Source: an uncultured Bacteroidales bacterium (GTDB lineage: Bacteria > Bacteroidota > Bacteroidia > Bacteroidales > Muribaculaceae). From it: DNA of 7,051 nt. The stretch lies in contig CALZQD010000085.1 in assembly GCA_945828175.1 (NCBI GenBank), positions 1-7,051 of the forward strand. Direction: 5' to 3'. Positions 6,596-7,051 of this stretch are shown here, piece after piece. Numbering within the stretch: position 1 is the stretch's first letter; each line of letters begins with the position of its first letter. The notes below the pieces were generated by a model, which searched no databases, was not told the origin of the DNA, and was given only the letters and a program-made list of their open reading frames with translations. Made by a program: the position numbers and the translations under genes.

Positions 6596-7007
6596 TCAGT
6601 CGTTTGTCGTTATTTCTGTTATTTCGTTTGAGAGCGGATACCACAGGTAGCCCCTGACGGGCGAGTAGCCCATAGAGGCGAGCAGCCTCATGTAGGCGCG
6701 CACCTGCGAGACGTGGCCCTTGCGGGCTTCCGAGGTGAATTTATAGTCGATGACCTCGAGGCCGCCGTCTTCGGTGTCGACGATGAGGTCGGGGCGCGAG
6801 GTGCTGCCGTCGAGGGGATTGAAGATGCTGCGCTCTTTGATGCGTATGGTCTCGGGTGCAAACCAGCGGCTGACGCGGTCGTCGTCGCTGGCGAGCGCCC
6901 GGCCTATGACCTCGCGGCAGTCGTCGATGTCGGCTTCGCTGAGCCTCAGTCGGTTGCGCAGCTTGCGCAGGGTGAGGTCGAGGTCGCCTGCGTGTTCGAT
7001 TTCGGCC
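6596..7007 (-). CDS. Helicase-nuclease (UvrD/RecB/AddA-like), C-terminal PD-(D/E)XK nuclease part, 5'-truncated
   Basis: About 136 genuine residues remain, ending in TGA at 6596-6598. The visible part matches the nuclease domain at the C-terminus of AddA/RecB-type UvrD-family helicases. It has an upstream Glu (visible residue 59, IKERS), the RPD motif (P72-D73), the D-Y-K catalytic triplet (87-89, in VIDYKF) and the downstream QxxxY signature (QVRAY, 101-105) typical of RecB-family nucleases. The last residues (RGYLWYPLSNEI) resemble the usual end of Bacteroidales UvrD-helicase proteins. Such enzymes process double-strand DNA ends for recombination repair. The ATPase domains should lie beyond the window. 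The open frame formally starts at 7024 with MCIRDR, but those codons come from Nextera adapter and the first fully genomic codon is at 7004-7006. The C69 peptidase gene follows after 6 bp, so the two are probably co-transcribed. A stand-alone nuclease with no helicase part is possible but less likely. Confidence 0.82.
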
Positions 7008-7051
7008 CTGTCTCTTATACACATCTGACGCTGCCGACGATATGCAGTGTG
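7008..7051. other. Sequencing-library artefact: Nextera Tn5 mosaic end, P5-side adapter and index
   Basis: Read on the minus strand, the window begins with CAC, then ACTGCATA, then TCGTCGGCAGCGTC, then the 19-bp Tn5 mosaic end AGATGTGTATAAGAGACAG, which runs straight into genomic sequence at 7007. The parts lie at 7049-7051, 7041-7048, 7027-7040 and 7008-7026. This is the exact order of the Illumina Nextera P5-side adapter. The 8-base block matches from memory the S506/N506 i5 index. The segment is laboratory sequence left at a contig end, not a mobile element of the organism. It adds a false start codon and six false residues to the adjacent open frame and false peptides in other frames. Confidence 0.98.

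Noticed and set aside
5313..6644. 443-codon minus-strand open frame overlapping the dipeptidase in another frame
   Set aside because: Arg/His/Pro-rich low-complexity translation, a shadow of the real frame, and it would overlap both neighbouring genes.
7008..7026. Natural Tn5/IS50 end
   Set aside because: The 19-bp sequence is the engineered mosaic end and is followed by Illumina adapter and index bases, so it comes from library preparation.

Overview
The window is a fragment of a GC-rich genome, very probably from the order Bacteroidales and plausibly from a gut Muribaculaceae-like lineage. The order-level call rests on three things. The proteins have a Bacteroidales flavour. The genes lack Shine-Dalgarno sequences. 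The one clear promoter has a perfect TAnnTTTG -7 element, the Bacteroidota pattern. The family-level guess is inference only. All recognisable genes are on the minus strand, so transcription runs from high to low coordinates.

Right part (about 3086-7007): a three-gene, tightly spaced run. It starts with the C-terminal end of a RecB/AddA-type helicase-nuclease (5' end missing). A secreted family C69 (PepD-like) dipeptidase follows 6 bp later, and an MsbA-type ABC exporter half-transporter follows 27 bp after that. The last 44 bases (7008-7051) are not genomic. They are the Tn5 mosaic end, the Nextera P5-side adapter and an index sequence, so the real DNA ends at about 7007.

Middle and left part (317-2961): a four-gene operon for a heterotetrameric 2-oxoacid:ferredoxin oxidoreductase. 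The order is an 8Fe-8S ferredoxin-type delta subunit, alpha (VorB/KorA-like), beta (TPP-binding) and gamma. Alpha and beta overlap by 4 bp (ATGA), and beta and gamma are 2 bp apart. An AT-rich gap (2962-3085) carries the operon's promoter and a perfect palindrome just upstream of its -7 box. A 12-bp perfect hairpin at 252-286 lies 30 bp past the last stop codon and is the likely terminator. The enzyme would decarboxylate a 2-oxoacid (branched-chain 2-oxoacid or 2-oxoglutarate) to the acyl-CoA and pass electrons to ferredoxin. The substrate cannot be fixed from sequence.

Far left (1-316): non-coding. It holds two inverted repeats (23-42; 76-84 with 119-127), an imperfect octamer repeat (152-190), six perfect copies of a heptamer (190-231) and the terminator. 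I see no CRISPR, tRNA, rRNA, natural insertion sequence or defence system. The genes belong to well-known families. The most noteworthy items are the adapter contamination with its artefactual protein N-terminus, the repeat-dense intergenic region, and the palindrome in the oxidoreductase promoter.
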